64,000 nt of DNA from Methyloversatilis sp. RAC08 (GTDB taxonomy: Bacteria > Pseudomonadota > Gammaproteobacteria > Burkholderiales > Rhodocyclaceae), in NCBI RefSeq assembly GCF_001713355.1, contig NZ_CP016448.1, forward strand, positions 1,364,001 through 1,428,000. Reading direction: 5' to 3'. The notes below the pieces were generated by a model that saw only the letters and a list, made by a program, of their open reading frames with translations, was not told the DNA's origin and did no database searches. The position numbers were made by a program, and so were the translations under genes. This document shows positions 34,060-42,636 of the stretch, one piece after another (the stretch's first letter is position 1; each line of letters opens with the position of its first letter).

Positions 34060-35513
34060 ATCAGCGGCTCGTGCAGCACCGGCTCCGGTACCGCGTCGCC
34101 GACCGCGGTCGCGACATCGGCCGGCAGGCGCGGCAGGTTTTCGAAGCCGCGCTGGGCATCGCGGGCGCGGACGGCGAGATCGGCGAGGGCGGACGCGGTC
34201 GCCGCGAGATGGCGCTCGACCTGCGCCAGTTCCGCGTCGTCCAGCCAGAGCGTGGTGCGCCGGCAGTCGGCCAGACTGGCGCGTTCGGCGTCCAGTTCTG
34301 TCTGATAGCCGGCGATGCGGACGAGCAGGTCATCGATCTGCGCGGTCCGCGCACCGATGTGCGCAGGGCCGTAACGACGCTGCCGGCTGTAGCTCATGCG
34401 CAACGCTCCGGCCCCGCCCTTGGCGTCGCCGATCTTTTCCGCCAGGTCGGTCGCGAAATCGCTGGTCATTCCGGCCGATATGTCCGATGCGGAAAAACGC
34501 AGCCGGCCGGCGTCGTCGTAGTCAAGATCATTGGCTTTCCGTTCGGCTTCAAGCTGCGCTTCGAAAGCCTGCACGACGCGCGTGAGGCGGGCCGGTGCGC
34601 AGGCCTCGCGCACGCCGAGGTGGTGGGTCAGCCAGTCGGCGACGGCACCCTGGCGCGCGGCATCCGGGGCGACGCAGGCGGGCAGCAGCAGCAGGTCCCA
34701 CGCGCCGACGGCAGTGCGCCTTTCGCTCGCAGCGGCCACGCGCAGCAACCACAGCGTCTTGACCCAGCGCCGGTCGGACACGTAGCCGCCTTGCGCCGCG
34801 AGATGCGTGCGCAGTGCCGACAGCACCGCCACGACCCCGGCCGGCAGCGCCACCTGGCGCGCAGCGGCCGCGAGTGCGGCGAGGTCTGCGTCAGCCAGCG
34901 CCAGCGCGTCATCCGCCAGCGACCAGGGGTCGGCGCAACCGGTGTCGAGCAGCGCGGCAAACCCGTCGGCACTGACCGGCGCGACCGGCAGGCGGGTCAG
35001 GAAGCGGTCGAAGAAGGCTTCGCCCACCTCGTCTTCGGGCACATCGTTGGTGGCGCCGATCACGCTGACCAGCGGACAGCGCTGGCGGCCGGCGCCGTTG
35101 TCGAATTCGCGTTCGTTGAGCAAAGTCAGCAGGGCATTCAGGATGGCGCTGTTCGCCTTGAACACCTCGTCGATGAAGGCGATTGACGCGTCGGGCAGGA
35201 AACCGGCGGTGTGCCGCTCGTAGCGATCCTCTTCCAGCGCGCGGATCGACAACGGACCGAACAGCTCTTCGGGCACGGTGAAGCGGGTCAGCAGGCGCTC
35301 GAAATAGCGCGCATCGCGGAAGGCACTGCGCAGGCGGCGCGCCAGTTCGCTCTTGGCCGTACCGGGCGGGCCGATCAGCAAGGTGTGCTCGCCGGCCAGC
35401 GCGGTCAGCAGGCAGCGGCGAACGACGACACGGCGTTCGACCAGCCCGCATTCGAGTTGCCCGGCCAGCGCACGCAGACGATCGGACAGCGACGGGGGTA
35501 TCAGAGGATTCAT
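34056..35513 (-). CDS. ravA: MoxR-family AAA+ ATPase RavA
   Basis: 485 residues from ATG 35513 (E. coli RavA 498); the frame is open further upstream but runs into the folate gene. Walker A GPPGTAKSE at 48-56, Walker B with SIAFIDEVFKANS near 115, sensor 1 IGATNDVPE and a sensor 2 region follow. The C-terminal part has coiled-coil character (AQIDDLLVRIAGYQTELDAE) like the RavA LARA region. It forms hexamers in E. coli. Sits 16 bases after the cyclo-ligase gene and is coupled to viaA. Confidence 0.88.
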   Translation of the reverse strand: MNPLIPPSLSDRLRALAGQLECGLVERRVVVRRCLLTALAGEHTLLIGPPGTAKSELARRLRSAFRDARYFERLLTRFTVPEELFGPLSIRALEEDRYERHTAGFLPDASIAFIDEVFKANSAILNALLTLLNEREFDNGAGRQRCPLVSVIGATNDVPEDEVGEAFFDRFLTRLPVAPVSADGFAALLDTGCADPWSLADDALALADADLAALAAAARQVALPAGVVAVLSALRTHLAAQGGYVSDRRWVKTLWLLRVAAASERRTAVGAWDLLLLPACVAPDAARQGAVADWLTHHLGVREACAPARLTRVVQAFEAQLEAERKANDLDYDDAGRLRFSASDISAGMTSDFATDLAEKIGDAKGGAGALRMSYSRQRRYGPAHIGARTAQIDDLLVRIAGYQTELDAERASLADCRRTTLWLDDAELAQVERHLAATASALADLAVRARDAQRGFENLPRLPADVATAVGDAVPEPVLHEPLM

Positions 35514-35529
35514 GACAGTCGATGGCAAG

Positions 35530-36186
35530 TCAGCAGGGAAAACGTTCTTCGATGAGGGCCTGCGCACAACGCGCACTTTCGCTCGCGTCGATGCGCTGCA
35601 ATCCGCCGGCCGTGACGACATGAATGCCGGCTTCGGTGACGATGAAATCCATTGCCACATCGTGCGGCTGCGGATGGATGGTCGGCATGCGCGACGACTC
35701 GAAGCCGACACCGATCCTGAGTGGCTGAGTGGCCTGCGCCGCCAGCGTGCGGTCGAAGTATCCGCCGCCGTAGCCGAGCCGGTAGCCGCATGCGTCGAAC
35801 CCGACCAGCGGAATCAGCAGCGCCTGCGGCTGCACGATAGCCGTGCCGTCCGGCACCGGCAGGTCGAACACCCGCTTCGTCATGGCCACGCCGGGCCACC
35901 ATTCGCGGAACACCAGCGGCGTGGCGCGCGCCACCACGTCGGGCAGTGCAGCGCGTGCGCCGGCGCTGCGCAGCGTACGGATCACGAAGCGCGCATCGAA
36001 TTCGCCGCGGTAAGGCCAGCAGAAGCCGATGATCAGCCGGCGCAGCACCGGGAATCCGTGTTCCAGCAAGGCGGTGATCACCCCATTGCGCGCGGCACGC
36101 TGCTCGGCCGACAAGCCTTCGCGTGCGGCGATCAGTCGCTGCCTTTCGGTGCGCCGCCAGGCCGGCAGATCGGTCTGTGCATCCAC
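35530..36186 (-). CDS. fau: 5-formyltetrahydrofolate cyclo-ligase
   Basis: 218 residues from GTG 36186 (GGGAG six bases before); a TTG six bases upstream is also in frame. It converts 5-formyl-THF to 5,10-methenyl-THF with ATP. Family motifs are seen: RLIIGFCWPYRGEFDAR, LIPLVGFDACGYRLGYGGGY and FDRTLA. The N-terminal WRRTERQRLIAAREGLS helix is typical. It lies ahead of ravA with a short gap and may share its transcript. Confidence 0.92.
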   Translation of the reverse strand: MDAQTDLPAWRRTERQRLIAAREGLSAEQRAARNGVITALLEHGFPVLRRLIIGFCWPYRGEFDARFVIRTLRSAGARAALPDVVARATPLVFREWWPGVAMTKRVFDLPVPDGTAIVQPQALLIPLVGFDACGYRLGYGGGYFDRTLAAQATQPLRIGVGFESSRMPTIHPQPHDVAMDFIVTEAGIHVVTAGGLQRIDASESARCAQALIEERFPC

Positions 36187-36211
36187 ATTCAACTCCCGAG
36201 CAGATCCGGTC

Positions 36212-36616
36212 TCACGATACCCCGTGCAGCAGCCCGAGCGGATGGTGCGCGCGCGCCACGCCCAGCATGAAGGCGAAGGTCAGCAGCGCAGCGATGAAGC
36301 ACGCGAGGCGCGCCCGCGCGCTGCGCGCGCGCTTCAGCGCAAGGCTGCCCAGCACGATGTAGACCACCAGCAATGCGAGCTTGGTCGCCAGCCAGGGCAC
36401 GACGAACGGATTCAGCTGCAGCATGGCGAGCAGCAACATCGCGGCGATCAACAGACCGGAATCGATGATCTGGCTCGCGATGCGCACGCTGCGCTGCATG
36501 CTCCAGCGTGCGCCCGACAGCACGCCGACACCACGCAGCGCGAACAGCGTTCCGCTGGCGATGACCAGTCCGATATGGGCCTGTCGCGTCAGTGGATAGG
36601 TATCGATCAGGTCCAT
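36212..36616 (-). CDS. SirB2-family integral membrane protein
   Basis: 134 residues with four predicted helices (LTRQAHIGLVIASGTLFALRG; LLIAAMLLLAMLQLN; VVPWLATKLALLVVYIVLG; LACFIAALLTFAFMLGVA). HIGL near the start, LNPFVVPWLATKL and an HHPLGL tail fit the SirB2 family, of unknown function. Confidence 0.82.
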   Translation of the reverse strand: MDLIDTYPLTRQAHIGLVIASGTLFALRGVGVLSGARWSMQRSVRIASQIIDSGLLIAAMLLLAMLQLNPFVVPWLATKLALLVVYIVLGSLALKRARSARARLACFIAALLTFAFMLGVARAHHPLGLLHGVS

Positions 36617-36640
36617 GCGTCCGGTGTGTCGGCATTTCGC

Positions 36641-37042
36641 TCAGCCGACATCTACGGCTTCACCCGTGCGGTCGAAGGCGATCAGCTTGTCGAGGCGGCC
36701 GGTGCGGATCGCGCTGATCATGCTTTCCAGCGGCGCATCCGCATCCGCGCTGGCGGGCGCCCGGCCGTCGCGTCCTGCCAGCGCGGCCACGAACACGATG
36801 GCCCACTGCGTATCGAAAGACGCCGTCTCTTCGAGCAGGGCGGCGAAGCCCGGCAACTCGTCGAGCGTCTTGTCCACGCATACATAGGGCACCAGCGCGC
36901 CGCCCTGCCCCGCCTCGAAGCGCGCATGCTCCTCGGGCGAGGCATCGTCAGGCAGTTCGGCCACGGTGAATACCATCAGCAGTCGCTGCGGTTCGGTTTC
37001 TTCGCGCATGGCCGCGATCAGGCCGTCGAAAGTTGCTGTCAA
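36641..37042 (-). CDS. Conserved hypothetical protein
   Basis: 133 residues from TTG 37042, chosen because GGAGA lies seven bases upstream and the frame has no ATG before residue 12. Recognisable text includes EPQRLLMVFTVAELPDDA, GGALVPYVCVDKTLDEL and DTQWAIVFVAALAGRDG. I recall similar small betaproteobacterial proteins carrying the label ribonucleotide reductase subunit alpha, which length and sequence do not justify. Function unknown. It follows the NO-response operon. Confidence 0.72.
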   Translation of the reverse strand: MTATFDGLIAAMREETEPQRLLMVFTVAELPDDASPEEHARFEAGQGGALVPYVCVDKTLDELPGFAALLEETASFDTQWAIVFVAALAGRDGRAPASADADAPLESMISAIRTGRLDKLIAFDRTGEAVDVG

Positions 37043-37112
37043 GGCAGGTCTCCGCAAGATGGTGTGGGAAGGAAAGGAACAACGGGAACGCGACAGGGCC
37101 GCCCGGACCGGA

Positions 37113-38189
37113 TCATGACAGTTTGCGCCGGACGGCTGCGACCATGACGACGCCGAACAGCACGATGGCCACCGCATGCCCGACGCCGGCCAGCGCCAGC
37201 GCAGGCAGGTCGCCGGCGCTGCTGGCGCCCAGGCGCAGCAGCAGGCTGGCCGCCAGCAGCCACAGCGGCACCCGCGCCCAGGCCGAATACACGGGTCGCA
37301 GGCGCAGCAGCGCCGGCAGCATGATGGGCGCGTGACCGAACACCATGGCCAGCACGAAGCCGAGCAGCACTGCATGCAGACCTGCCGCGGGCAGCGCACC
37401 GGGCGACAGAGCACCGTAGAGCCCGAGCAGCGCACCGACCAGCAACCACACATAGCCGACCGTCAGGCACTGAGCGACATGGCCAGGCCAGCCGGGTGCC
37501 GCCCACTTGCGCGGCGCCATGTCCCAACGCAACAGCCACAGCGCGAGCAGCGCGCAGGCCAGCCACAGCAGCAGCGCTGCCGGACCTGCCCTGAGCGGTG
37601 ACAGGACGACCGCCAGCAGCACCATCGCCACCGCCAGCCCGAACAGAACGCGGGCGACGCGCGGAAGGCGGATCATCTGCATCAGTTCGCGCCGTTCTCC
37701 GGCGATGGTCAGCACGAGAAAGGCGACCCAGCAGATGACGGCAGCCGACAGGTCACCCGCCGCCCACACGAGCACGCCGATCAGCCAGCACGCAGCACCC
37801 GCCATTTCGACCATGAGATGCAGCGACCACGCGCGGCTACGTCCGGCATGGATGTAGAGCAGCACCAGCACCGCGGCGGCAAAGGCCCAGAGCAGCTGTG
37901 CCGCGACCACCGAGCCGATCGTCCACGCGACAAGCCCGCCGAGCCCCGCCGCCAGGGGTGACAGCAGGCCGGGCAGACGCTGCAGCGCGACCGCGCGCTC
38001 GAGCGATATGACGGTGCCGAAGACGGCGCAGATCATCATCGCCCCGTGCAGCGCGACCGGCACCGCCGGTATCGGCACGCCGAAACGTGCCAGCCCGGTG
38101 GCGATGCCGACCAGCATGCCCGACAGTGCGAGCAGCGCACAGACCGCGATGCCGGTGCGCCAGAGCGCTGGCGTCGTCACGCTCACCAT
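37113..38189 (-). CDS. Polytopic membrane protein of the nnrS-nsrR operon
   Basis: 358 residues from ATG 38189, overlapping the DUF59 stop by seven bases (GTG inside that overlap is an alternative). About ten to twelve hydrophobic helices. Conserved-looking histidines are seen in PVALHGAMM, SLHLMVEMAG and GHAPIMLPALL, reminiscent of NnrS-type haem/copper membrane proteins but too distant to name. Position in the operon suggests a role in nitric oxide response or detoxification (inference). Confidence 0.75.
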   Translation of the reverse strand: MVSVTTPALWRTGIAVCALLALSGMLVGIATGLARFGVPIPAVPVALHGAMMICAVFGTVISLERAVALQRLPGLLSPLAAGLGGLVAWTIGSVVAAQLLWAFAAAVLVLLYIHAGRSRAWSLHLMVEMAGAACWLIGVLVWAAGDLSAAVICWVAFLVLTIAGERRELMQMIRLPRVARVLFGLAVAMVLLAVVLSPLRAGPAALLLWLACALLALWLLRWDMAPRKWAAPGWPGHVAQCLTVGYVWLLVGALLGLYGALSPGALPAAGLHAVLLGFVLAMVFGHAPIMLPALLRLRPVYSAWARVPLWLLAASLLLRLGASSAGDLPALALAGVGHAVAIVLFGVVMVAAVRRKLS

Positions 38190-38482
38190 CCGAATCGCTC
38201 CCGCAGGGCAGGACTCATGCGGCCGGGGTGCCACTCGCAATCCCAGTCGAACTCGACCTGGACAATCCAGCCCGGCGGGCAGACCGCGCGCAGCGCCGAG
38301 GTCGCATCTTCGATGATCAGCTCGCCCATCGGGCAGGTCGCGCTGGTCGGAATCAGCACCACGTCGACGCGCGCCTCACCGATGGCAATCGACTTGACGA
38401 GCCCCAGTTCGACGATGCTTTCGACGAGTTCCGGGTCCGCAACCGTGTGCAGCGCGGCCCGCAGCGTCTCTTCGGTGGGCAT
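38183..38482 (-). CDS. MIP18/DUF59 metal-sulfur cluster assembly factor
   Basis: 99 residues from ATG 38482, sharing one base with the nsrR stop (TGATG). DUF59 features: LRAALHTVADPELVESIVELG and LIPTSATCPMGELIIEDA with the conserved Cys. SufT/PaaD-like proteins help load Fe-S clusters. Next to NsrR, itself an Fe-S protein, and in an NO-stress operon, it may aid cluster repair after nitrosylation (inference). Confidence 0.85.
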   Translation of the reverse strand: MPTEETLRAALHTVADPELVESIVELGLVKSIAIGEARVDVVLIPTSATCPMGELIIEDATSALRAVCPPGWIVQVEFDWDCEWHPGRMSPALRERFGW

Positions 38483-38934
38483 CACGACACCTTCTGCCAT
38501 GTCAGCGGGGCGACCCCGGGCGCGGCAGGCGGCCCGCCCGGCGGCAGGATGTCGGCCAGCGTGTGGCGGTCCAGGCGGGCCAGGAAATCGTGCAGGGCGT
38601 CATCGAATATCCCGGCCAGGCGGCAACCGCCCTGCAGCCGGCAGTGACCACCGCCATCGAGGCATTCAACCAGTCTGAAGTCGGGTTCCACGCTGCGCAC
38701 CACCGCACCGAGACCGATCGCTTCCGGCGCGTGCGCGAGCCGCATGCCGCCACCCTTGCCGCGGACGGTTTCGATCCAGCCGGCCAGCCCGAGCTGGTGG
38801 GTCACCTTCATCAGATGCGCCACCGACACCTGATGCACGTGCGCGACTTCGGCAATCGTGCACAGGCGGTCCGGATGCTGACCCACGTGCATCAGCAGGC
38901 GCAGCGCGTAGTCGGTCATCGTGGTCAGGCGCAT
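38482..38934 (-). CDS. nsrR: Nitric-oxide-sensing Rrf2 repressor NsrR
   Basis: 150 residues. Winged helix of the Rrf2 family (MRLTTMTDYALRLLMHVG; VSVAHLMKVTHQLGLAGWI; RGKGGGMRLA). Asp8 and the cysteines C91, C98 and C104 (ECLDGGGHCRLQGGC) are the ligand set of an NO-sensitive Fe-S cluster. NsrR represses NO-detoxification genes until NO destroys the cluster. It sits three bases after nnrS and a matching palindrome lies in the nnrS promoter, so autoregulation is likely. Confidence 0.9.
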   Translation of the reverse strand: MRLTTMTDYALRLLMHVGQHPDRLCTIAEVAHVHQVSVAHLMKVTHQLGLAGWIETVRGKGGGMRLAHAPEAIGLGAVVRSVEPDFRLVECLDGGGHCRLQGGCRLAGIFDDALHDFLARLDRHTLADILPPGGPPAAPGVAPLTWQKVS

Positions 38935-38937
38935 GAC

Positions 38938-40185
38938 TCAGCGCCCCGGGCGGACGATGGTCGCAGGCGTGGCCACCGGCGCGGCGGCTGGCGCCGGACG
39001 ATCGGCACGCGGCCGGATCATCATCGGCACGAAGCGCCACAGATAGAGCGCGAAGGCCGCCACCCAAAGGAACGCGGCAACATGCAGCAGGTGGATGGCG
39101 AGGGCGGACGGCTGCAGTGCCAGCAGTCTGAACACGGTGGCCGCGATCACCAGCGCGTAGCTGGCGACCATGCTGCGGTCGGCTTCCAGCGGCCGTCCGA
39201 GATGGCCGAGCGCGGTGCGCGTGATCATGCCGATGATGAGCAGCGAAAAGCCGCCCATCGCGATCACGTGAATGTGCAGCGCCGGACGCACGCCGACGCC
39301 CGCGACGGAGGCCGCGGCGAGCAGCAGGCCGATGCCGAGCGACAGGTAGCCCAGATACAGTATCCACAGCAGCGGCTTGTGCAGCACGGCCTGCGGCTTC
39401 CAGCTGACCCAGTGCTGCAGCGACAGGACGCCGGCCACCGCTAGGGCCAGCGCCTGTGCGATCGGCAGATCGGCCAGCAGGCACGCAACGGCGATGCCGC
39501 TGGCGCCAAGCTGGATGTGGCCGCTGCGCAGCTGCATCGGAATCTGCAGGCCCGGCACGGCGCGCATGGCGAAGAACGGAATGACCCGGCGCGCCACCAG
39601 CAAGGCGATCAGCGTCATGATCAGCAGGCCGGCATTGAACTGGCGCATCAGCAGCGCGTAGTCGCCGTCATGCGCGGCCAGCAGGAACAGGGCATCGGAC
39701 ACGCCCAGTGCCAGCAGCAGAACGGGGACGGCATAGTTGCGCGCATTGCGCGACACGACCACGGCGCGCAGCAGCGCCGCGGCAGCCAGGGTGAAGAACA
39801 GCAGTTCGGCGAGGGTGGCGATCAGGAACGGTGTCCCGGCACCGGCGAGAAAGCCCAGCCGCGCGACCAGCCACAGCGCGCACAGGATCGCCAGCGCGCG
39901 ACCCTGCACCGGATTGATGCCGGTCCAGGCGGCGCCGGCCGTCATCAGGAAGCCGACCGCAATGGTGGCCACGAAGCCCCACAGCATTTCATGTGCATGC
40001 CAGGCCACCCCGGCAAGCGGGCCGCTCAGCCAGTGCGGCGCAAAAATCCACAGCCCGACCGCGATCAGCGCCCACAGCGCACCGGCCAGATAGACCGGGC
40101 GAAATCCGAGTTCGAGAAAGGCGCCCCACGACGGCGCAGGGGCCAGGGGCTGTTCCGCTTCCTGTATCGACAGCAGGGTGGCCAT
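38938..40185 (-). CDS. nnrS: NnrS haem-copper membrane protein
   Basis: 415 residues with about twelve helices. NnrS signatures: FRPVYLAGALWAL, VAWHAHEMLWGFVATIAVGF, LFLLAAHDGDYALLMRQFNAG, ARRVIPFFAMRA and HIHVIAMGGFSLLIIGMITR. NnrS proteins bind haem and copper and protect cells against nitric oxide, partly by preventing dinitrosyl-iron damage. First gene of nnrS-nsrR-DUF59-membrane protein. The promoter has FNR-type and NsrR-type sites. Confidence 0.94.
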   Translation of the reverse strand: MATLLSIQEAEQPLAPAPSWGAFLELGFRPVYLAGALWALIAVGLWIFAPHWLSGPLAGVAWHAHEMLWGFVATIAVGFLMTAGAAWTGINPVQGRALAILCALWLVARLGFLAGAGTPFLIATLAELLFFTLAAAALLRAVVVSRNARNYAVPVLLLALGVSDALFLLAAHDGDYALLMRQFNAGLLIMTLIALLVARRVIPFFAMRAVPGLQIPMQLRSGHIQLGASGIAVACLLADLPIAQALALAVAGVLSLQHWVSWKPQAVLHKPLLWILYLGYLSLGIGLLLAAASVAGVGVRPALHIHVIAMGGFSLLIIGMITRTALGHLGRPLEADRSMVASYALVIAATVFRLLALQPSALAIHLLHVAAFLWVAAFALYLWRFVPMMIRPRADRPAPAAAPVATPATIVRPGR

Positions 40186-40223
40186 GATCGGGCTCCGGGA
40201 ATTGAGTATTGAAGACAGGTTTT

Positions 40224-40246
40224 AACATATATTCTATGTATATCTT
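40224..40246 (-). promoter_or_regulatory. Probable NsrR operator at the nnrS promoter
   Basis: AACATATA, 7 bases, TATATCTT: a 23-base imperfect palindrome with 7 of 8 arm positions matching. Spacing and arms fit the known NsrR consensus (AAGATGYA ... TRCATCTT). It covers the likely -10 (TATACA, 40243-40238 on the minus strand) and so would block transcription when NsrR is bound. Confidence 0.72.
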
Positions 40247-40269
40247 CAAAGCCCGTCTTCAAAACCTGC

Positions 40270-40283
40270 TTGATCCGGATCAA
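40270..40283 (-). promoter_or_regulatory. Perfect FNR/ANR/DNR-type box upstream of nnrS
   Basis: TTGATCCGGATCAA matches TTGAT-N4-ATCAA exactly and is a complete palindrome. It lies 91 bases upstream of the nnrS start (centre to codon) and about 36 bases upstream of a TATACA -10, the class II activation distance. It also overlaps the stop codon of the upstream mscS-type gene. Confidence 0.82.
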
Positions 40284-41380
40284 GCCCGTGCGACGTCCGG
40301 CGGCGGCGGCTCCAGGTCGACATGCAGCGTCTGCGTCGGAAAGGCGATCTGCGCGCCGTGCCGGGCAACGATGTCGGCGATCTCAAGCAGTACATCCTGC
40401 TTGACCATGTGGTACTCGGTCCACACCGTGGTGCGGGTGAAGGTGTAGATCAGGATGTCGAGCGACGACGCGGCGAAGGCGGTGAAATTGACGATCAGCG
40501 TCTGCGCGTTGTCGATGTCGGGATGTGCCTGCAGCATGGCCCGGATGTCGCTGACGATGGCGGCCACCTTCGGCAGGTCGTCATAGCGCACACCGATCAC
40601 TTCGCGGATGCGCCGGTTGGTCATGCGCGAGGGGTTTTCCACCACGATGGTGGTGAACAGCGCATTCGGCACGTAGATCGGATTCTTGTTGAAGGCGCGC
40701 ACGCGCGTGTGCCGCCAGCTGATGTACTCCACGGTGCCTTCGATCGCCTTGTCGGGCGAGCGTATCCATTCGCCGACACTGAAGGGCCGGTCGAGGTAGA
40801 TGGTCAGCCCGCCGAAGAAATTGGCCAGCAGGTCCTTGGCGGCAAAACCCACCGCGATGCCGCCGATGCCACCCAGCGTCAGCACCCCTGCGATGCTCAC
40901 CCCGAGCGTCTGCAGGCACAGCAGCAGCGCCGACACCACCACCACCAGCCGGCCGAGCTTGCTCAGCGCATCGACCGTGGTGCGATCGATCTCGTCGCCG
41001 CGCACCAGTCGCGCGGCAACGATGTTTTCGCTGACCCGTCCGATGAAGCGCAGCAGGAACCAGGCAAGGCAGATGACGATGCCGATGTTGCGCAACGGCA
41101 CGACATATTCAAGGAAGGGTTCGTCGACGTGGCGTCGCAGGATGTCAACGGCCAGCGACAGCCCGATGAGCCAGATCACGACCAGCATGGGCCGGCTGGC
41201 GCAGCCCACCAGCGCGTCATCCCATACGGTGACCGTGCGCACCGTGACACGACGGACGTGACGCAGCAGGAATTCGGCCAGCAGATTGGCCGCCGCCGTA
41301 ACCGCCAGAATGATGATGATGCGGGTAATCCAGGGCTCGGCGAGAAAACCCAGGCCGACGCGATGGACGAACTCTGTCAT
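40280..41380 (-). CDS. MscS-family mechanosensitive channel
   Basis: 366 residues. Four N-terminal hydrophobic helices, then the pore helix and beta domain of MscS: GVLTLGGIGGIAVGFAAKDLL, NFFGGLTIYLDRPFSVGEWI, GTVEYISWRHTRVRAFNKNP and IYVPNALF. It opens under membrane tension to release solutes. The longer N-terminal part resembles YnaI/YbdG-type channels. The stop codon overlaps the FNR box of nnrS. Confidence 0.92.
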   Translation of the reverse strand: MTEFVHRVGLGFLAEPWITRIIIILAVTAAANLLAEFLLRHVRRVTVRTVTVWDDALVGCASRPMLVVIWLIGLSLAVDILRRHVDEPFLEYVVPLRNIGIVICLAWFLLRFIGRVSENIVAARLVRGDEIDRTTVDALSKLGRLVVVVSALLLCLQTLGVSIAGVLTLGGIGGIAVGFAAKDLLANFFGGLTIYLDRPFSVGEWIRSPDKAIEGTVEYISWRHTRVRAFNKNPIYVPNALFTTIVVENPSRMTNRRIREVIGVRYDDLPKVAAIVSDIRAMLQAHPDIDNAQTLIVNFTAFAASSLDILIYTFTRTTVWTEYHMVKQDVLLEIADIVARHGAQIAFPTQTLHVDLEPPPPDVARA

Positions 41381-41450
41381 GGACTGTTCCGGACGGAAAT
41401 TGAAGAAAAACGAGCGCCGAAACAGGCGCTCCAGAGAAGCAAGGGTGCCA

Positions 41451-41807
41451 TCAGCGCTCCGGCGGCGGCGGATCGTCGGCGCGGATGACCTCTCCCTCGA
41501 TCACGCGTCCGCTGGATGGTGCCCCTTCACCGTCGGAATACGTCGCCGAAGCGCCCGCTCCGGCCGCCATGCCGGCTTCCATCTGCGCGCGCATCTGCTG
41601 GCGCAGCGCACGCGTCTTCCACCAGATCCAGCCCCAGATGATCAGGCCGAATGCGATCGCGACCGCAATGATCACGACGGAAAACATCAGGCCGAGCACC
41701 AGCAGGATAGAACCAATCAGTGCGGCGAATATCTTGCCCAACGGTCCCGCCGGCTGAAGGCCTGCCGACGCGCCACGCGCACGCGGAGTGTGCCTGTTAC
41801 GTTCCAT
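41451..41807 (-). CDS. Small membrane protein of unknown function
   Basis: 118 residues. A basic N-terminus, one or two long hydrophobic segments (KIFAALIGSILLVLGLMFSV; VIIAVAIAFGLIIWGWIWW), a basic Arg/Gln-rich stretch and a Gly/Ala/Ser-rich acidic tail ending in VIEGEVIRADD. The VIEGEV tail is seen in several small proteobacterial membrane proteins. It lies 70 bases upstream of the channel gene and may be co-transcribed. Confidence 0.65.
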   Translation of the reverse strand: MERNRHTPRARGASAGLQPAGPLGKIFAALIGSILLVLGLMFSVVIIAVAIAFGLIIWGWIWWKTRALRQQMRAQMEAGMAAGAGASATYSDGEGAPSSGRVIEGEVIRADDPPPPER

Positions 41808-41916
41808 GACTGCGATTCCTGTTGTCTGCTACAGACAGGACAGTACATCGCAAGCGCGGTTCTCGCCTATCGGCGCCCGCTGACGCCTGTCATGCGCAGG
41901 GCACCGGTCACGCCGG

Positions 41917-42636
41917 CTACAGGCGCTTGTGCGGCTGTTCCACCAGATTCTGGTAGACGAAGCTCTTCAGGAAGATGTTGGTCTGCGCGTTGACGTCGGA
42001 AAACTCGACGCCGTACGCGGCCTCGCCGGTGTCGACGATGTCGTGCGTATTGCGGATGGTTGCGCTGACCACCACCCGGGTCCGCACCTTGTGGATGTCG
42101 AGAATCAACTCCAGGGAAATCGTTTCCCCGATGGCACGCGGCGGGTCCCAGGCGCGCACTTCGGCACCGGTGGCACTGAGATTGGTCACCGTGGTCGATA
42201 CCGGCTCGGCACCGTCGAGCACGCGCGCGCTGATGGTTGTGGCAATTCGCTCCGCATTGCGGATCTGGCGCATCGTGATGCGGCGCGGAAACTGAAGGTG
42301 CAGGTACTCGAAGGGGTTGACCGAGCGCTTGCCGACCGTGGTCGAGAAGCCGTAGGCATGACGGCCCGAGAACGCGCGCACCGCGAATTCGTCGCCTTCG
42401 ATCGGCGGGCCGGCCCAGGCGCGGGTGTCGGGCATCGTGACCAGCACGCTCACATCGTTGACATAGCCGATCAGCTTGACCATGCCAAGCTGTTCGCCAA
42501 GCTTCGGCGGCGGTTCAAGAATGAGCCGGTCGCCGATCTTGAGACCGATGTCCTTGAACAGCACGTCCTTGACGACACCGGGCGCATTGACGCCCTGCGC
42601 CACCGCCTCGATCATGCCCGCTTCGCTGTTGTTCAT
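41917..42636 (-). CDS. PilZ-domain flagellar brake-like protein (YcgR type)
   Basis: 239 residues from ATG 42636. An N-terminal YcgR-like domain (about 20-115) is followed by a PilZ domain with RxxxR (Arg-Asn-Ala-Glu-Arg in MRQIRNAERI) and NLSATGAEV, the c-di-GMP-binding signature. Such proteins slow the flagellar motor or act on other targets when c-di-GMP is high. The presence of a chemoreceptor gene nearby is consistent with a motile cell. Confidence 0.85.
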   Translation of the reverse strand: MNNSEAGMIEAVAQGVNAPGVVKDVLFKDIGLKIGDRLILEPPPKLGEQLGMVKLIGYVNDVSVLVTMPDTRAWAGPPIEGDEFAVRAFSGRHAYGFSTTVGKRSVNPFEYLHLQFPRRITMRQIRNAERIATTISARVLDGAEPVSTTVTNLSATGAEVRAWDPPRAIGETISLELILDIHKVRTRVVVSATIRNTHDIVDTGEAAYGVEFSDVNAQTNIFLKSFVYQNLVEQPHKRL

